DNA of 64,000 nt from Paenibacillus paeoniae (GTDB taxonomy: Bacteria > Bacillota > Bacilli > Paenibacillales > Paenibacillaceae): contig NZ_QUBQ01000001.1 in the NCBI RefSeq assembly GCF_003388735.1, positions 1,178,001 through 1,242,000 on the forward strand, written 5' to 3'. Below, one piece after another: positions 44,870 through 55,105 of the stretch; the stretch's first letter is position 1; each line of letters opens with the position of its first letter. The translations under genes and the position numbers were made by a program. The notes under the pieces are model-generated. The model was not told the origin of the DNA. It was given only the letters and a program-made list of their open reading frames with translations, and did not search any database.

Positions 44870-46429
44870 TTACGTGATGCGAGCATCCATACGGCGATAT
44901 TGTATGGCCTCGGCAACATGCTCGGCTTCGACTGAATCGCTGTTCTCGATGTCAGCAATCGTCCGGGCGAGCTTCAGCAGACGGTCATAGGCGCGCATGC
45001 TGATGCCAAGAATCTGGAACGCATTCTCGAGAAGCTTGTGAGCGTCCGGCTTGAGCGACGCAGCCTTGCGCAGTCCCTCTCCGTACAGTTCTCCGTTGGT
45101 TACAGCGCCCCATCTTCGGTTTCTTTCCTGCTGGATGAAGCGAGCGATTTCCACTTTGCTTCTTAGTTCGGCTGTGGAGCATACGGATTCGTTGCTCGGC
45201 TTCTCGAAGGAAATCGGCCTAGGCACTTCGAGCTGAAGATCGAGACGGTCGAGCAATGGGCCGGACAGTTTAGAACGGTAACGGATGATGGCTGAAGGGC
45301 TGCAGGTGCACCGCTTCTCCCCGTAATCATGTCCACAGTAGCCGCATGGACATGGGTTGTAGGAAGCGGCAAGCATTATGTTGGCCGGGAATCGGACCGT
45401 AGCCCGCGCTCTCGCAATCGAGACGATGCGATCCTCCAGCGGCTGTCTCAGCAGCTCCAGCACGATGCGTGGAAACTCGGGCAGTTCATCCAAAAACAAT
45501 ACGCCGCGATGCGCGAGTGTAACCTCGCCCGGCTTTGGAATGGAGCCGCCTCCGATGAGGCCGCCTGTTGAGATGCTGTGATGTGGGGCGCGGAAGGGTG
45601 GGCGGTCGATCAGTCCTCCGGCTCCTTCCGAAAGCTTGCCGGCTACACTGTATATTTTGGTAACTTCCAGTGCCTCCTGCTCGGACAAGGGAGGCAGAAT
45701 ACCTGGAAGCCGCCGAATCATCATCGTCTTTCCGGTTCCTGGCGGACCGCATAACAGAATATTATGTTTGCCGGCAGCAGCGATCAGCATAGCGCGTTTG
45801 GCTTGATGCTGGCCGATAATGTCGGCGAAATCCTCGCCGTTCCGACTGAGCGTGTCTAGGCCGGGTGTCGCTTCCGAGATTATATCGGCTGGAGTGTCGT
45901 TGAACTGATCCCAATAGGAGACAAAGCCGCTCCTTGGTTTTAATTCTTGCAAGTGGGACAGCGCGAAAATCTCGATACCGGAAATCCAGGCGGCTTCCTT
46001 TCTGTTGGCAAGCGGAAGGAGTACGCGCCTGATCCCCATTCGTTTGGCTTGCTCCAGCATGGCGAGCACGCCCGTGACGGGTTTAATACCGCCATTCAGG
46101 GACAATTCCCCAATAAGCAGAACACCTTCCAGGAGCCCAGCTTCCAATTGCTCGCTTGCGGACAGAATACCGGCGGCAATCGCCAGATCGAAGGCGGTGC
46201 CTTCCTTCCGGAGATCAGCAGGAGCAAGGTTGACCGTAATACGATCCATAGGGAAAGAAAATCCGCTGTTTTTCAGTGCAGCCCTTACTCGCTCCACGGA
46301 TTCGCGGACAGCGGGATCTGGCAATCCAACCACGCTCACTTGCGGCAGTCCGCTGCTAATGTCGACTTCCACCGAAATGTTCTTGCCCTCCACGCCGAAT
46401 ACGCTTGCGCTATGCATAACGCTAAACAA
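44870..46429 (-). CDS. YifB family Mg-chelatase-like AAA+ ATPase (ComM-type)
   Basis: The 519-residue protein has an N-terminal Lon-like/ChlI domain (VEVDISSGLPQVSVVGLPDP, ITVNLAPADLRKEGTAFDL), Walker A GPPGTGKTMMIRRLPG, Walker B GVLFLDELPEF, and a C-terminal Mg-chelatase lid with a cysteine cluster (CPCGYCGHDYGEKRCTC). The Gram-negative homologue ComM drives branch migration in transformation, and dprA lies nearby. A TTG start at 46429 is chosen, since GGAGGTG lies seven bases upstream; ATG 46417 is the alternative. It is transcribed from a promoter at 46507-46535. Confidence 0.9.
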   Translation of the reverse strand: MFSVMHSASVFGVEGKNISVEVDISSGLPQVSVVGLPDPAVRESVERVRAALKNSGFSFPMDRITVNLAPADLRKEGTAFDLAIAAGILSASEQLEAGLLEGVLLIGELSLNGGIKPVTGVLAMLEQAKRMGIRRVLLPLANRKEAAWISGIEIFALSHLQELKPRSGFVSYWDQFNDTPADIISEATPGLDTLSRNGEDFADIIGQHQAKRAMLIAAAGKHNILLCGPPGTGKTMMIRRLPGILPPLSEQEALEVTKIYSVAGKLSEGAGGLIDRPPFRAPHHSISTGGLIGGGSIPKPGEVTLAHRGVLFLDELPEFPRIVLELLRQPLEDRIVSIARARATVRFPANIMLAASYNPCPCGYCGHDYGEKRCTCSPSAIIRYRSKLSGPLLDRLDLQLEVPRPISFEKPSNESVCSTAELRSKVEIARFIQQERNRRWGAVTNGELYGEGLRKAASLKPDAHKLLENAFQILGISMRAYDRLLKLARTIADIENSDSVEAEHVAEAIQYRRMDARIT

Positions 46430-46506
46430 TAAAAAGCACCTCCCATTGACAATTAAGCCAATCACGCAGGTGCTTCCTCACGGATCTGTTTTTTCGATTG
46501 ATTTCT

Positions 46507-46535
46507 ATATTAGCGGTATGAAACCAGGCTGTCAA
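46507..46535 (-). promoter_or_regulatory. Sigma-A promoter for yifB
   Basis: On the minus strand TTGACA and TAATAT are separated by exactly 17 bases, about 78 bases upstream of the start. It lies in the 314-base divergent region between yifB and sucC. Confidence 0.7.
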
Positions 46536-46600
46536 TAACAGTATACACTGCGATTAAAAGACATTGAATAGGCTATACTAGTTGGCGTATGTCGACTTTG

Positions 46601-46627
46601 ATCTCATTTTGAGATGATATCCATATC
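46601..46627. promoter_or_regulatory. Adjacent inverted repeats upstream of sucC
   Basis: ATCTCA-TTT-TGAGAT (46601-46615) is a perfect palindrome with a 3-base spacer. It is directly followed by GATAT-CC-ATATC (46616-46627). They lie about 50 bases upstream of an extended -10 for sucC and could be operator sites; no regulator is assigned. Confidence 0.4.
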
Positions 46628-46677
46628 AAAAAGGTTTGCGCTTTCAAGGAAAAACTAAGGTACTGGACAAGGAAAAG

Positions 46678-46686
46678 TGCTACAAT
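46678..46686 (+). promoter_or_regulatory. Extended -10 promoter element for sucCD
   Basis: TGC-TACAAT forms an extended -10, 57 bases upstream of the sucC ATG. No good -35 is seen, consistent with an activator-dependent or extended-type promoter. Confidence 0.45.
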
Positions 46687-46743
46687 GATAAAGGTTTGTG
46701 TACATATGACTGATTCAAGTCTGTGAAATGGAGGATTTCAACA

Positions 46744-47904
46744 ATGAATATCCATGAGTATCAAGGCAAAGCGGTGCTGAAACAGTATGGTGTAGTCGTG
46801 CCGGAGGGCAAAGTCGCATTCTCCGTTGACGAAGCTGTCGAAGCGGCACAAGCGCTAGGAACACCGGTGGTTGTCGTGAAGGCGCAAATCCACGCAGGCG
46901 GCCGCGGTAAAGCGGGCGGCGTTAAAGTAGCTAAAAACCTGGATGAAGTTCGCGCTTTCGCGAGCGATATTTTGGGCAAAGTGCTTGTGACTCACCAAAC
47001 GGGTCCAGAAGGCAAAGAAGTAAAACGTCTTCTAATCGAGCAAGGCTGCGATATTAAGAAAGAATACTATATTGGCGTCGTACTGGATCGCGGCACTGGC
47101 CGCGTGACGATGATGGCTTCTGAAGAGGGCGGCACGGAGATTGAAGAGGTAGCCGAGCATTCCCCTGAGAAAATCTTCAAAGAAGTTATTGATCCAGCTG
47201 TTGGCATGCAAGCTTTCCAAGCGCGCAAGCTGGCTTACGCGATCAATATTCCAAGCGAGCTGGTGAACAAGACAGTTAAGTTCATGCTGGCTCTATACAC
47301 GGCATTCGTCGAGAAAGACTGCTCGATCGCCGAGATCAACCCGCTGGTTATAACAGGCGATGGTAACGTGATGGCGCTTGACGCCAAGCTGAACTTTGAT
47401 TCCAATGCGCTGTACCGTCAAAAAGAAATTTTTGAGCTGCGCGACCTGGAAGAAGAAGACGCAAAAGAAATCGAAGCGTCCAAATATGATCTTAGCTACA
47501 TTGCGCTTGATGGCAACATCGGCTGTATGGTTAACGGCGCAGGTCTTGCTATGGCTACAATGGACATTATTAAATATTACGGCGGCGACCCGGCCAACTT
47601 CCTGGACGTAGGGGGCGGTGCTACAAAAGAGAAAGTTACGGAAGCTTTCAAAATCATCCTGTCTGACGAGAAAGTAAAAGGCATTTTCGTCAACATTTTC
47701 GGCGGCATCATGAGATGCGACGTTATCGCGGAAGGCGTTATTGCAGCTGCAAAAGAGCTTGGCCTTGACCGTCCGCTTGTCGTTCGCCTGGAAGGCACGA
47801 ACGTTGAGCTTGGCAAGAAGCTGCTGAACGAATCCGGTCTGAACATTGTCGCGGCTGATTCCATGGCTGACGGCGCGCAAAAAATTGTCGCACTCGTAAA
47901 ATAA
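46744..47904 (+). CDS. sucC: Succinyl-CoA synthetase (ADP-forming) beta subunit
   Basis: The 386-residue ATP-grasp protein begins [21 protein letters not shown] and has [35 protein letters not shown] and the CoA/domain motif [13 protein letters not shown]. With SucD it makes ATP from succinyl-CoA in the citric-acid cycle. GGAGG precedes ATG 46744; the extension to 46723 is not typical. sucD follows after 54 bases. Confidence 0.97.
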   Translation: MNIHEYQGKAVLKQYGVVVPEGKVAFSVDEAVEAAQALGTPVVVVKAQIHAGGRGKAGGVKVAKNLDEVRAFASDILGKVLVTHQTGPEGKEVKRLLIEQGCDIKKEYYIGVVLDRGTGRVTMMASEEGGTEIEEVAEHSPEKIFKEVIDPAVGMQAFQARKLAYAINIPSELVNKTVKFMLALYTAFVEKDCSIAEINPLVITGDGNVMALDAKLNFDSNALYRQKEIFELRDLEEEDAKEIEASKYDLSYIALDGNIGCMVNGAGLAMATMDIIKYYGGDPANFLDVGGGATKEKVTEAFKIILSDEKVKGIFVNIFGGIMRCDVIAEGVIAAAKELGLDRPLVVRLEGTNVELGKKLLNESGLNIVAADSMADGAQKIVALVK

Positions 47905-47958
47905 AGCCGCTGAACCTGCGGCTGACGATACGCATACGAATACAATCAGGGGATGTGA

Positions 47959-48897
47959 GTGAAGTTGAGTATTTTGGTCAATAAGGATACAAAAGTCATT
48001 ACTCAAGGCATAACAGGCAAAACTGGCATGTTCCATGCAAAGGGAGCACTCGACTACGGCACGCAAATGGTAGGCGGCGTAACGCCTGGCAAAGGCGGCA
48101 CGAACGTTGACATTACGCTGGAGAACGGCTCCGTCGTTTCCCTGCCGGTATTCAACACTGTTCTGGAAGCCAAAAATGCTACGGGCGCTACAGCATCCGT
48201 CATCTATGTTCCGCCAGCATTTGCAGCTGATTCCATCTTGGAAGCCGTAGATGCCGAGCTGGATCTGGTCATCTGTATTACAGAAGGCATTCCGGTTCTG
48301 GACATGGTGAAAGTGAAGCGCTACATGGAAGGCAGCAAGACGGTTCTGATCGGACCGAACTGCCCAGGCGTTATTACACCAGGAGAATGTAAAATCGGCA
48401 TCATGCCGGGCTACATTCACACCGTTGGCCATGTAGGTGTCGTATCCCGCTCTGGAACATTGACATACGAAGCGGTTCATCAATTGACGACTCGCGGCAT
48501 TGGACAATCTTCCGCTATCGGTATCGGCGGCGACCCGGTGAAAGGCTCCGAGTTTATCGATATTCTGAGCCGTTTCAACGATGACCCTGACACTTACGCG
48601 GTAATCATGATCGGTGAGATCGGCGGCACAGCTGAGGAAGAAGCGGCTGAGTGGATCAAAGCCAACATGAAGAAGCCAGTTGTCGGCTTCATCGGCGGCG
48701 CAACGGCGCCTCCGGGCAAACGTATGGGCCATGCAGGCGCGATCATCTCCGGCGGCAAAGGTACTGCGGCTGAGAAAATCGCTACGCTGGAAGCTTGCGG
48801 AATCAAAGTAGCTCCAACTCCATCCGAGATGGGCTCCACGCTCGTAAGCGTTCTGGAAGAGCAAGGCTTGCTTGAGAAATGCATTACTCGCAAATAA
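47959..48897 (+). CDS. sucD: Succinyl-CoA synthetase alpha subunit
   Basis: The 312-residue protein has the CoA-binding N-domain ([30 protein letters not shown]), [19 protein letters not shown], and the phospho-histidine H258 in [16 protein letters not shown]. It starts with GTG 47959 behind GGGGATG. A strong terminator follows at 48913. Confidence 0.97.
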   Translation: MKLSILVNKDTKVITQGITGKTGMFHAKGALDYGTQMVGGVTPGKGGTNVDITLENGSVVSLPVFNTVLEAKNATGATASVIYVPPAFAADSILEAVDAELDLVICITEGIPVLDMVKVKRYMEGSKTVLIGPNCPGVITPGECKIGIMPGYIHTVGHVGVVSRSGTLTYEAVHQLTTRGIGQSSAIGIGGDPVKGSEFIDILSRFNDDPDTYAVIMIGEIGGTAEEEAAEWIKANMKKPVVGFIGGATAPPGKRMGHAGAIISGGKGTAAEKIATLEACGIKVAPTPSEMGSTLVSVLEEQGLLEKCITRK

Positions 48898-48912
48898 ACC
48901 TATAATAAAGGT

Positions 48913-48958
48913 AAGCAACCTTTGGACACTATGTACGGTGTCTGAAGGTTGCTTTTTT
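48913..48958 (+). terminator. Terminator after sucCD
   Basis: The stem AAGCAACCTT...GGACAC / GTGTC...AAGGTTGC is followed by TTTTTT. Confidence 0.88.
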
Positions 48959-49172
48959 CTGTTTCTGGGCAAAAAGCTGAATCGATATTAAGCTCTCTAA
49001 ATGAACAAATAGAAGCATTTTTTTAAATGAAGAAACTGCCCAGTTAGATTGTAATTTTAAGAAAGCTTTGTATCGGCGCTGTACAAATTTGACGGCCGAC
49101 TTGCATTCTGCTTCTCCGTAACGCACAATAGATAGGAATGCAGGCTGGCCCGTAAAGAAGAGGGTTGGTTAT

Positions 49173-50297
49173 ATGGATAACGAGCATACATTGCGCAGAA
49201 GAATGGTTATTGCCTTTTATGAGCTGCCGGGAATTGGTTGGCATGCCGTTCAGAAGGCGGTGCTCCATCAGTTATGGAACAAGCGAAGCTGGTCGATGCA
49301 GGAGCTGCTGGATATCGGTCTGAAGCGGGAACAAGCGGAGACGGCAGAGCGCTTTTTCAAGAACGCTTCATGGATGGAGACAGTTGCAAGACAACGGGGT
49401 GAAGGCGATGCGCTTGTGCTTACGCCTTTTGACGAGAACTATCCTTCCATATTGCTGGAGATTGCGCAGCCACCCTGGGTACTCTATGCCAAGGGGCGAC
49501 TGGATTTGCTGGATCGGCCAGCCGTTGCTATAGTTGGTACGCGTGTGCCAACCGCTTATGGCAGACATATGGCTGCGACTATCGCTCAGGAGCTCTCTGA
49601 GGCGGGGATCACGGTTGTCAGTGGGTTAGCCCGGGGAATTGACTCGAAAGCTCATGAAGCGGCTATGGAGGGTCCTGGAGGCACGATTGCGGTGTTGCCT
49701 ACGCCAATAGACACCTGTTACCCGGCGGAAAATGCGTCTTTATTCCGGCGATTGGCGGAGAGTGGCTTATTGCTGTCGGAGACCCCGATTGGTACGAAGC
49801 TTCATCCGGGTCAATTTCATCAGCGTAATCGGATAATAGCTGCGCTCAGCCGAGCGACTATTGTGGTCGAGGGTGCCCGCAAGAGCGGCTCGCTTATTAC
49901 AGCCAAGCATGCGTTGCAGATGGATCGCGAGCTGTTCGCTGTACCGGGACAGATCACTTCCCCCAAAAGTGATGGGCCAAACGAGCTCATACGCGAAGGG
50001 AGAGCAAGATTAATAAGCGAGACGTCGCAGTTATTTGAAGAACTGCCTTGGCTCCGTGATCAAGCCGACCGATATGTGGATAGCGGCGGCGTGTCCGGGC
50101 AAGTCAATCAGGCAGCGGCGGTGCTAGAGCCGGAAGAGCGCAAATTAATTGCGTTTTTACAGGATCAGCCCCTGTCCATCAATGAATTGCACGAGCTGTC
50201 CGCTATTCCGTTTGGACATTTGAACGCACTTCTGCTAAATTTATGTATAAAACGGAAAATCGAGCTACAGCCCGGTTCCATATATATAGCATTGTAA
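49173..50297 (+). CDS. dprA: DNA-processing protein DprA (Smf)
   Basis: The 374-residue protein has an N-terminal SAM-like helical region, then the extended Rossmann DprA core: VAIVGTRVPTAYGRHMA, TVVSGLARGIDSKAHEAA, IAVLPTPIDTCYPAENA, and FHQRNRIIAALSRATIVVEG. It loads RecA on incoming single-stranded DNA. The C-terminus (about 310-374) is a winged-helix DprA-WH-like domain. Start at ATG 49173 with AAGAGGG upstream. topA follows after 28 bases, as in B. subtilis (smf-topA). Confidence 0.96.
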   Translation: MDNEHTLRRRMVIAFYELPGIGWHAVQKAVLHQLWNKRSWSMQELLDIGLKREQAETAERFFKNASWMETVARQRGEGDALVLTPFDENYPSILLEIAQPPWVLYAKGRLDLLDRPAVAIVGTRVPTAYGRHMAATIAQELSEAGITVVSGLARGIDSKAHEAAMEGPGGTIAVLPTPIDTCYPAENASLFRRLAESGLLLSETPIGTKLHPGQFHQRNRIIAALSRATIVVEGARKSGSLITAKHALQMDRELFAVPGQITSPKSDGPNELIREGRARLISETSQLFEELPWLRDQADRYVDSGGVSGQVNQAAAVLEPEERKLIAFLQDQPLSINELHELSAIPFGHLNALLLNLCIKRKIELQPGSIYIAL

Positions 50298-50325
50298 CTT
50301 GTCGTAGAGAGAGGAGGCACCTCGC

Positions 50326-52425
50326 ATGGCAGATTCATTAGTCATTGTCGAATCACCGGCCAAAGCCAAAACAATTGGTAAATACTTGGGCAGCAAATAC
50401 ATTGTAAAAGCGTCCATGGGTCATATCAGGGATTTGCCTAAGAGCCAGATCGGCGTCGAGGTCGATAATAATTTTAATCCGAAATACATTACGATTCGTG
50501 GCAAAGGCAGTGTGCTCAAAGAGTTGAAGGATGCCAGCAAAAAAGTGAAGAACGTTTATCTTGCAGCTGACCCCGATCGCGAGGGAGAAGCGATTGCCTG
50601 GCACTTGGCTCATTACCTGGAGCTGAACGAAAAAGATACTTGCCGAGTCGTATTTAATGAAATAACCAAGCAAGCTGTAAAGGACGCGTTTAAAAACCCG
50701 CGGAAGATTAACTTGGATCTGGTTAATGCTCAACAGGCGAGACGGATATTGGATCGTTTGGTAGGCTACAAGATCAGTCCTCTATTATGGAAGAAAGTCA
50801 AAAAAGGACTGTCCGCAGGACGGGTACAATCCGTAGCGGTTAAGCTTATTATTGATCGCGAAAATGAGATTGACGCGTTTGTGCCGGAGGAATACTGGTC
50901 GATTACGGCGAAGCTGAATCATGGCGGCGTCGCATTCGATGCGAAGTATTATTCGGTTGACGGACAGAAGCGTGAGCTTGGCAAAGAAGCAGATGTGCAG
51001 GAAGTTCTGCAAGCTATGGGCGAAAGCCCGTTTACCGTTGCCGAAGTGAAGGAGAAGGAAAGGCTTCGCAATCCGGCTCCTCCGTTCATTACAAGCTCGC
51101 TTCAACAGGAAGCGGCACGCAAGAACGGTTTCCGTGCTTCCAAGACGATGTCCGTTGCCCAGCAGTTGTACGAGGGCGTAGAATTGGGGAAAGAAGGAAC
51201 GGTTGGTCTCATTACGTATATGAGAACAGACTCGACCCGGATTTCACCAGTGGCGCAAGAAGAAGCAAAGGAATACATCGTTGAGAAATATGGTCCGAAT
51301 TATTCGCCGGAGCAGCCGCGAGTTTATACGAAGAAAAACAGTAATGCCCAGGATGCGCATGAAGCGATTCGTCCGACTTCTATTCTCCGAGATCCGGAGA
51401 CGATGAAGCCATTCCTGTCCAGAGATCAGTTCCGTTTGTACAAATTGGTCTGGGAGCGTTTCGTATCCAGTCAAATGTCCTCGGCAATTCTGGATACGAT
51501 GACTGTTGATCTGGCATCTGGCAAGACGGTGTTCCGGGCAACCGGTTCCAAGGTGAAATTCGCCGGGTTTATGAAGGTGTACGTAGAAGGCAACGATGAC
51601 GGCACCGTTGAAGAATATAAGTTTTTGCCGCAATTGGCAGCGGGTGACGTCGTTCAGACTGACGGACTTGAGCCGAAGCAGCATTTCACCCAGCCACCTC
51701 CACGTTATTCCGAGTCAAGGCTTGTCCGAACGCTTGAGGAGCTTGGCATAGGTCGTCCGAGCACATATGCGCCGACACTGGAGACGATTCAGAAGCGCGG
51801 ATATGTAGCGATAGAAGAAAAGAAATTTATGCCGACCGAGCTTGGTGATCTGGTTATTCAGCTCATGGAGGAATTTTTCCCTGAGATACTGAATGCGGAA
51901 TTTACAGCCAATATGGAAGATAACCTCGACCATGTCGAGGAGGGTACGGAAGATTGGGTAAAGGTTTTGGCTAATTTCTATGAATCCTTCGAGAAGCGCC
52001 TTGAAGTCGCGGAAGAAGAGATGAAGGAGATTGAAATCCAAGATGAGGTGTCTGACGAGATATGTGAGAAATGCGGCAGACACTTGGTTTACAAGATGGG
52101 GCGTTTCGGCAAGTTCCTTGCATGCTCCGGTTTCCCGGAATGTCGCAATACGAAGCCGATAGTAAAAGATATTGGCGTCGCTTGTCCAAAATGCGGCGAT
52201 GGTCATATTATCGAGCGACGTAGTAAAAAAGGCCGTATATTCTACGGCTGCGACCAGTACCCGGGTTGCGATTATGTATCCTGGGATAAGCCGACCGACA
52301 AGCCGTGCCCGAATTGCGAGGCTATGCTAGTCGAGAAGCGAAATCGCAGCGGCGTGAAGCTGCAGTGCGTTTCCTGCGATTATTCGGAGGAAGTGCCGGA
52401 CGAAGATCAAGAAGAACAGGCGTAA
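50326..52425 (+). CDS. topA: DNA topoisomerase I
   Basis: The 699-residue type IA topoisomerase has a Toprim domain with DPDREGE (82-88), the active-site Y298 in [14 protein letters not shown], and C-terminal zinc ribbons with [27 protein letters not shown] and CPNCEAML...CVSC. It relaxes negative supercoils behind RNA polymerase. AGAGAGGAGG precedes the ATG. It is followed by a 609-base non-coding region before trmFO. Confidence 0.97.
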   Translation: MADSLVIVESPAKAKTIGKYLGSKYIVKASMGHIRDLPKSQIGVEVDNNFNPKYITIRGKGSVLKELKDASKKVKNVYLAADPDREGEAIAWHLAHYLELNEKDTCRVVFNEITKQAVKDAFKNPRKINLDLVNAQQARRILDRLVGYKISPLLWKKVKKGLSAGRVQSVAVKLIIDRENEIDAFVPEEYWSITAKLNHGGVAFDAKYYSVDGQKRELGKEADVQEVLQAMGESPFTVAEVKEKERLRNPAPPFITSSLQQEAARKNGFRASKTMSVAQQLYEGVELGKEGTVGLITYMRTDSTRISPVAQEEAKEYIVEKYGPNYSPEQPRVYTKKNSNAQDAHEAIRPTSILRDPETMKPFLSRDQFRLYKLVWERFVSSQMSSAILDTMTVDLASGKTVFRATGSKVKFAGFMKVYVEGNDDGTVEEYKFLPQLAAGDVVQTDGLEPKQHFTQPPPRYSESRLVRTLEELGIGRPSTYAPTLETIQKRGYVAIEEKKFMPTELGDLVIQLMEEFFPEILNAEFTANMEDNLDHVEEGTEDWVKVLANFYESFEKRLEVAEEEMKEIEIQDEVSDEICEKCGRHLVYKMGRFGKFLACSGFPECRNTKPIVKDIGVACPKCGDGHIIERRSKKGRIFYGCDQYPGCDYVSWDKPTDKPCPNCEAMLVEKRNRSGVKLQCVSCDYSEEVPDEDQEEQA

Positions 52426-52624
52426 GAGGCCGGATGGCCATATTGCGTCGAGCTTGCATATTGCACACACGTAACCACACGTCCTCCCTTCATCAGGGAG
52501 GATGATGTTGTTCTAAGGACTTCCTCAGCTTTGGCACAGTTTCCCAACATAAGCTCATAATTTGCAAATCTAACGCATTCATCGCGCTATCCATTTATCC
52601 CATACGACATCACCACATTAATTA

Positions 52625-53034
52625 TGGTATAATCGATCGTCTGTGCCCGAAAAGCAATTCAACAGGGCAGAGTTAGCTGAGCAGGTCTCATAGCACTGAT
52701 AGAAGTAATAGTGTCATAACAACAAACATACCTGACCCTAACCAATCAATCTCTCCCAGCAATGACCCAAGCCCCAACCACTTGGTTTCCATAAGGGGCA
52801 AGTCCGCAGGGACTAGCCATAACCTGCACCAAAATGAAGCTTGTCCCGAAGGGGCTAAGCGTTCCTAGCAGGAAGTCTCATTGGGACTTCGCGGATGTTC
52901 ACTCGTCATGCAGGCGGGTGCCCTGAGGAGCGCAGCACCTTGGGGCTCTCCCTTGGAAGGGAGGGTTTGGGAGGGGGCGAAAGCCCTTAAGGAAAGGGTA
53001 TTGGGATTTAACTACTGGAAAGGAATGAACACCA
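52625..53034 (+). promoter_or_regulatory. Extended -10 promoter and long structured leader of trmFO
   Basis: TGG-TATAAT lies at 52625-52633. The following 400 bases hold no reading frame but several hairpins: AAGTCC-GCA-GGGACT near 52800, GAAGTC/GGACTTC near 52871-52889, CTCCCTT-GG-AAGGGAG near 52950-52966, and GGGC-GAAA-GCCC near 52975-52986. The leader could be a cis-regulatory RNA or simply an intergenic GC-rich element. No known riboswitch or T-box consensus was recognised. Upstream, 52426-52624 shows only a short hairpin (TCCTCCC / GGGAGGA near 52482-52503). Confidence 0.35.
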
Positions 53035-54363
53035 TTGACACAGAAAGTAACCGTAATCGGAGCCGGACTTGCCGGAAGTGAAGCAGCATGGCAAATCGCA
53101 TCACAAGGCGTGCCCGTTACTTTATACGAAATGCGCCCGGTAAGACAAACGCCGGCCCATCATACGAAAAATTTTGCCGAGCTGGTATGCAGCAACAGCC
53201 TTCGCGCTAACGGCTTAGCTAATGCGGTTGGCGTCTTGAAGGAAGAAATGCGCAGATTGGACTCTATTATTTTAAGCAGTGCCGATCTGCATGCAGTTCC
53301 TGCAGGTGGAGCGCTTGCGGTTGACCGCGACGGCTTCTCCGGTGAGATTACGAGCAGACTGCATAATCATCCGTTAATTGAAGTGCGCAATGAAGAGGTA
53401 ACGGAAATTCCGCAAGATGGAATTACGGTCATTGCTACCGGACCGCTCACGGCGCCGGATCTCTCCAAGCAAATACAGGGCCTGCTCGGAGAAGAGTATT
53501 TTTACTTCTATGACGCGGCAGCTCCAATTATCGACAAAGATTCGATTGACATGAGCAAAGTCTATCTGGCATCTAGATATGATAAAGGCGAAGCCGCATA
53601 TTTGAACTGTCCCATGACCGAAGAAGAGTTCGACGTGTTTTACGAGGCGATCATTTCTGCAGAGAAGGCGGAGCTCAAAGAATTCGAGAAGGAAATTTAT
53701 TTCGAAGGCTGCATGCCGATTGAGGTTATGATGAGCCGAGGCAAGCAGACTGCCTTGTTTGGCCCTATGAAGCCTGTGGGGCTAGTCAATCCTCATACCG
53801 GTAAGCTTCCGCATGCCGTCATTCAGCTCCGTCAGGATAACGCTGCGGGCACGCTGTACAATATGGTCGGTTTCCAAACCCATTTGAAATGGGGCGAGCA
53901 GAAGCGCGTATTCTCGCTTATTCCAGGACTTGAGAATGCGGAGTTTGTCCGCTATGGCGTCATGCACCGCAATACGTTCATCAATTCACCAAAGTTGTTG
54001 AAGCCAACCTATCAGACTCAGGGCAAGGAGACGTTATTTTTTGCCGGTCAAATGACAGGTGTGGAAGGATACGTGGAGTCGGCTGCATCCGGACTGATTG
54101 CAGGACTGAATGCCGCTCGTCTGGCGAAGGGCCTTGAGCCGCTTGTACTGCCTGAACAAACAGCTCTGGGCAGTATGGCGCAGTACATTACGACTGCCGA
54201 TTTCAAGCATTTCCAGCCGATGAATGCCAACTTCGGCCTGTTCCCGCCGCTTGAGAATCGGATTCGGAATAAGAAAGAGAAAAATGAAGCGATAGCGAAT
54301 CGCGCTTTAGAGGGCATTGAGCAATTTAAACAGGAACATTTATCGTCGGCCGCCGTACAGTAA
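53035..54363 (+). CDS. trmFO: tRNA (uracil-54-C5)-methyltransferase, folate/FAD-dependent (TrmFO)
   Basis: The 442-residue flavoprotein begins [20 protein letters not shown] (FAD-binding GxGxxG), with [35 protein letters not shown], and the C-terminal [18 protein letters not shown]. It makes ribothymidine at U54 of tRNA using methylene-tetrahydrofolate. It starts with TTG 53035, preceded by GGAAAGGA. The next gene in B. subtilis, the tyrosine recombinase codV/xerC, is missing here. Confidence 0.96.
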   Translation: MTQKVTVIGAGLAGSEAAWQIASQGVPVTLYEMRPVRQTPAHHTKNFAELVCSNSLRANGLANAVGVLKEEMRRLDSIILSSADLHAVPAGGALAVDRDGFSGEITSRLHNHPLIEVRNEEVTEIPQDGITVIATGPLTAPDLSKQIQGLLGEEYFYFYDAAAPIIDKDSIDMSKVYLASRYDKGEAAYLNCPMTEEEFDVFYEAIISAEKAELKEFEKEIYFEGCMPIEVMMSRGKQTALFGPMKPVGLVNPHTGKLPHAVIQLRQDNAAGTLYNMVGFQTHLKWGEQKRVFSLIPGLENAEFVRYGVMHRNTFINSPKLLKPTYQTQGKETLFFAGQMTGVEGYVESAASGLIAGLNAARLAKGLEPLVLPEQTALGSMAQYITTADFKHFQPMNANFGLFPPLENRIRNKKEKNEAIANRALEGIEQFKQEHLSSAAVQ

Positions 54364-54535
54364 AATAGGGATGTTCAGCCTACCTGGGCTTTTATTTGTT
54401 CCAAAAGGAGTATGTTGCAACACCGTGTTTCATAAAACTTAAGCATATGTGCCGGTTGCGATGATAAATGCGGCAAGAGATGATCCTACCTTTACGAAAC
54501 AAATACGATTCTGATTACTTAAGGAGGCCTGGCCG

Positions 54536-55081
54536 ATGGAAATGCAGTTTCATGCAACGACGATCTGTGCAGTTCGTCATGAGGGGAAAGGTGCTATTGC
54601 GGGCGACGGGCAAGTTACGTTCGGCAATAGCATGGTGATGAAAAATACAGCAAAAAAGGTTAGACGGCTCTATCGGGGTCAAGTCGTAGCCGGATTTGCG
54701 GGATCGGTAGCGGATGCAATCACGTTGTTTGAGAAATTCGAAGCGAAGCTGGAGGAGCATCATGGCAATTTGCAGCGCGCTGCTGTAGAGCTCGCTAAGG
54801 ATTGGCGTTCCGATCGCATTCTGCGCAAGCTGGAGGCGATGATGCTTGTCATGGATAAGAGCGGCCTGCTGCTCATCTCCGGCAACGGGGAGATCATTGA
54901 GCCAGATGATGACATACTGGCAATAGGGTCCGGAGGTACATTCGCCTTATCGGCAGCAAGAGCGCTTAAACGCCATGCTCCTGGCATGGAGGCAAAAGAC
55001 ATTGCGAGGTCGTCGTTACAGATTGCGGCTGAGATATGCGTGTACACGAATCAAAATATTATTGTAGAAGAAATCGGCTAG
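54536..55081 (+). CDS. hslV: ATP-dependent protease subunit HslV (ClpQ/CodW)
   Basis: The 181-residue peptidase begins [19 protein letters not shown], with [19 protein letters not shown] and [23 protein letters not shown]. In E. coli the mature enzyme begins at a Thr directly after Met; in B. subtilis CodW it begins with Ser at position 2. Here residue 2 is Glu, and the matching TT lies at residues 8-9, so activity would need removal of a 7-residue leader. AAGGAGG precedes the ATG. hslU starts 25 bases downstream. Confidence 0.95.
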   Translation: MEMQFHATTICAVRHEGKGAIAGDGQVTFGNSMVMKNTAKKVRRLYRGQVVAGFAGSVADAITLFEKFEAKLEEHHGNLQRAAVELAKDWRSDRILRKLEAMMLVMDKSGLLLISGNGEIIEPDDDILAIGSGGTFALSAARALKRHAPGMEAKDIARSSLQIAAEICVYTNQNIIVEEIG

Positions 55082-55105
55082 ACCAAGAAGCGGAGGCGAT
55101 GGAGA

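Noticed and set aside
47293-48972. Minus-strand 559-codon frame opposite sucCD
   Set aside because: A shadow frame created by codon bias of the real genes, extending over the sucD terminator.
52881-53081. 66-codon plus frame before trmFO
   Set aside because: It overlaps the trmFO start, is rich in hairpin sequence and resembles no protein.
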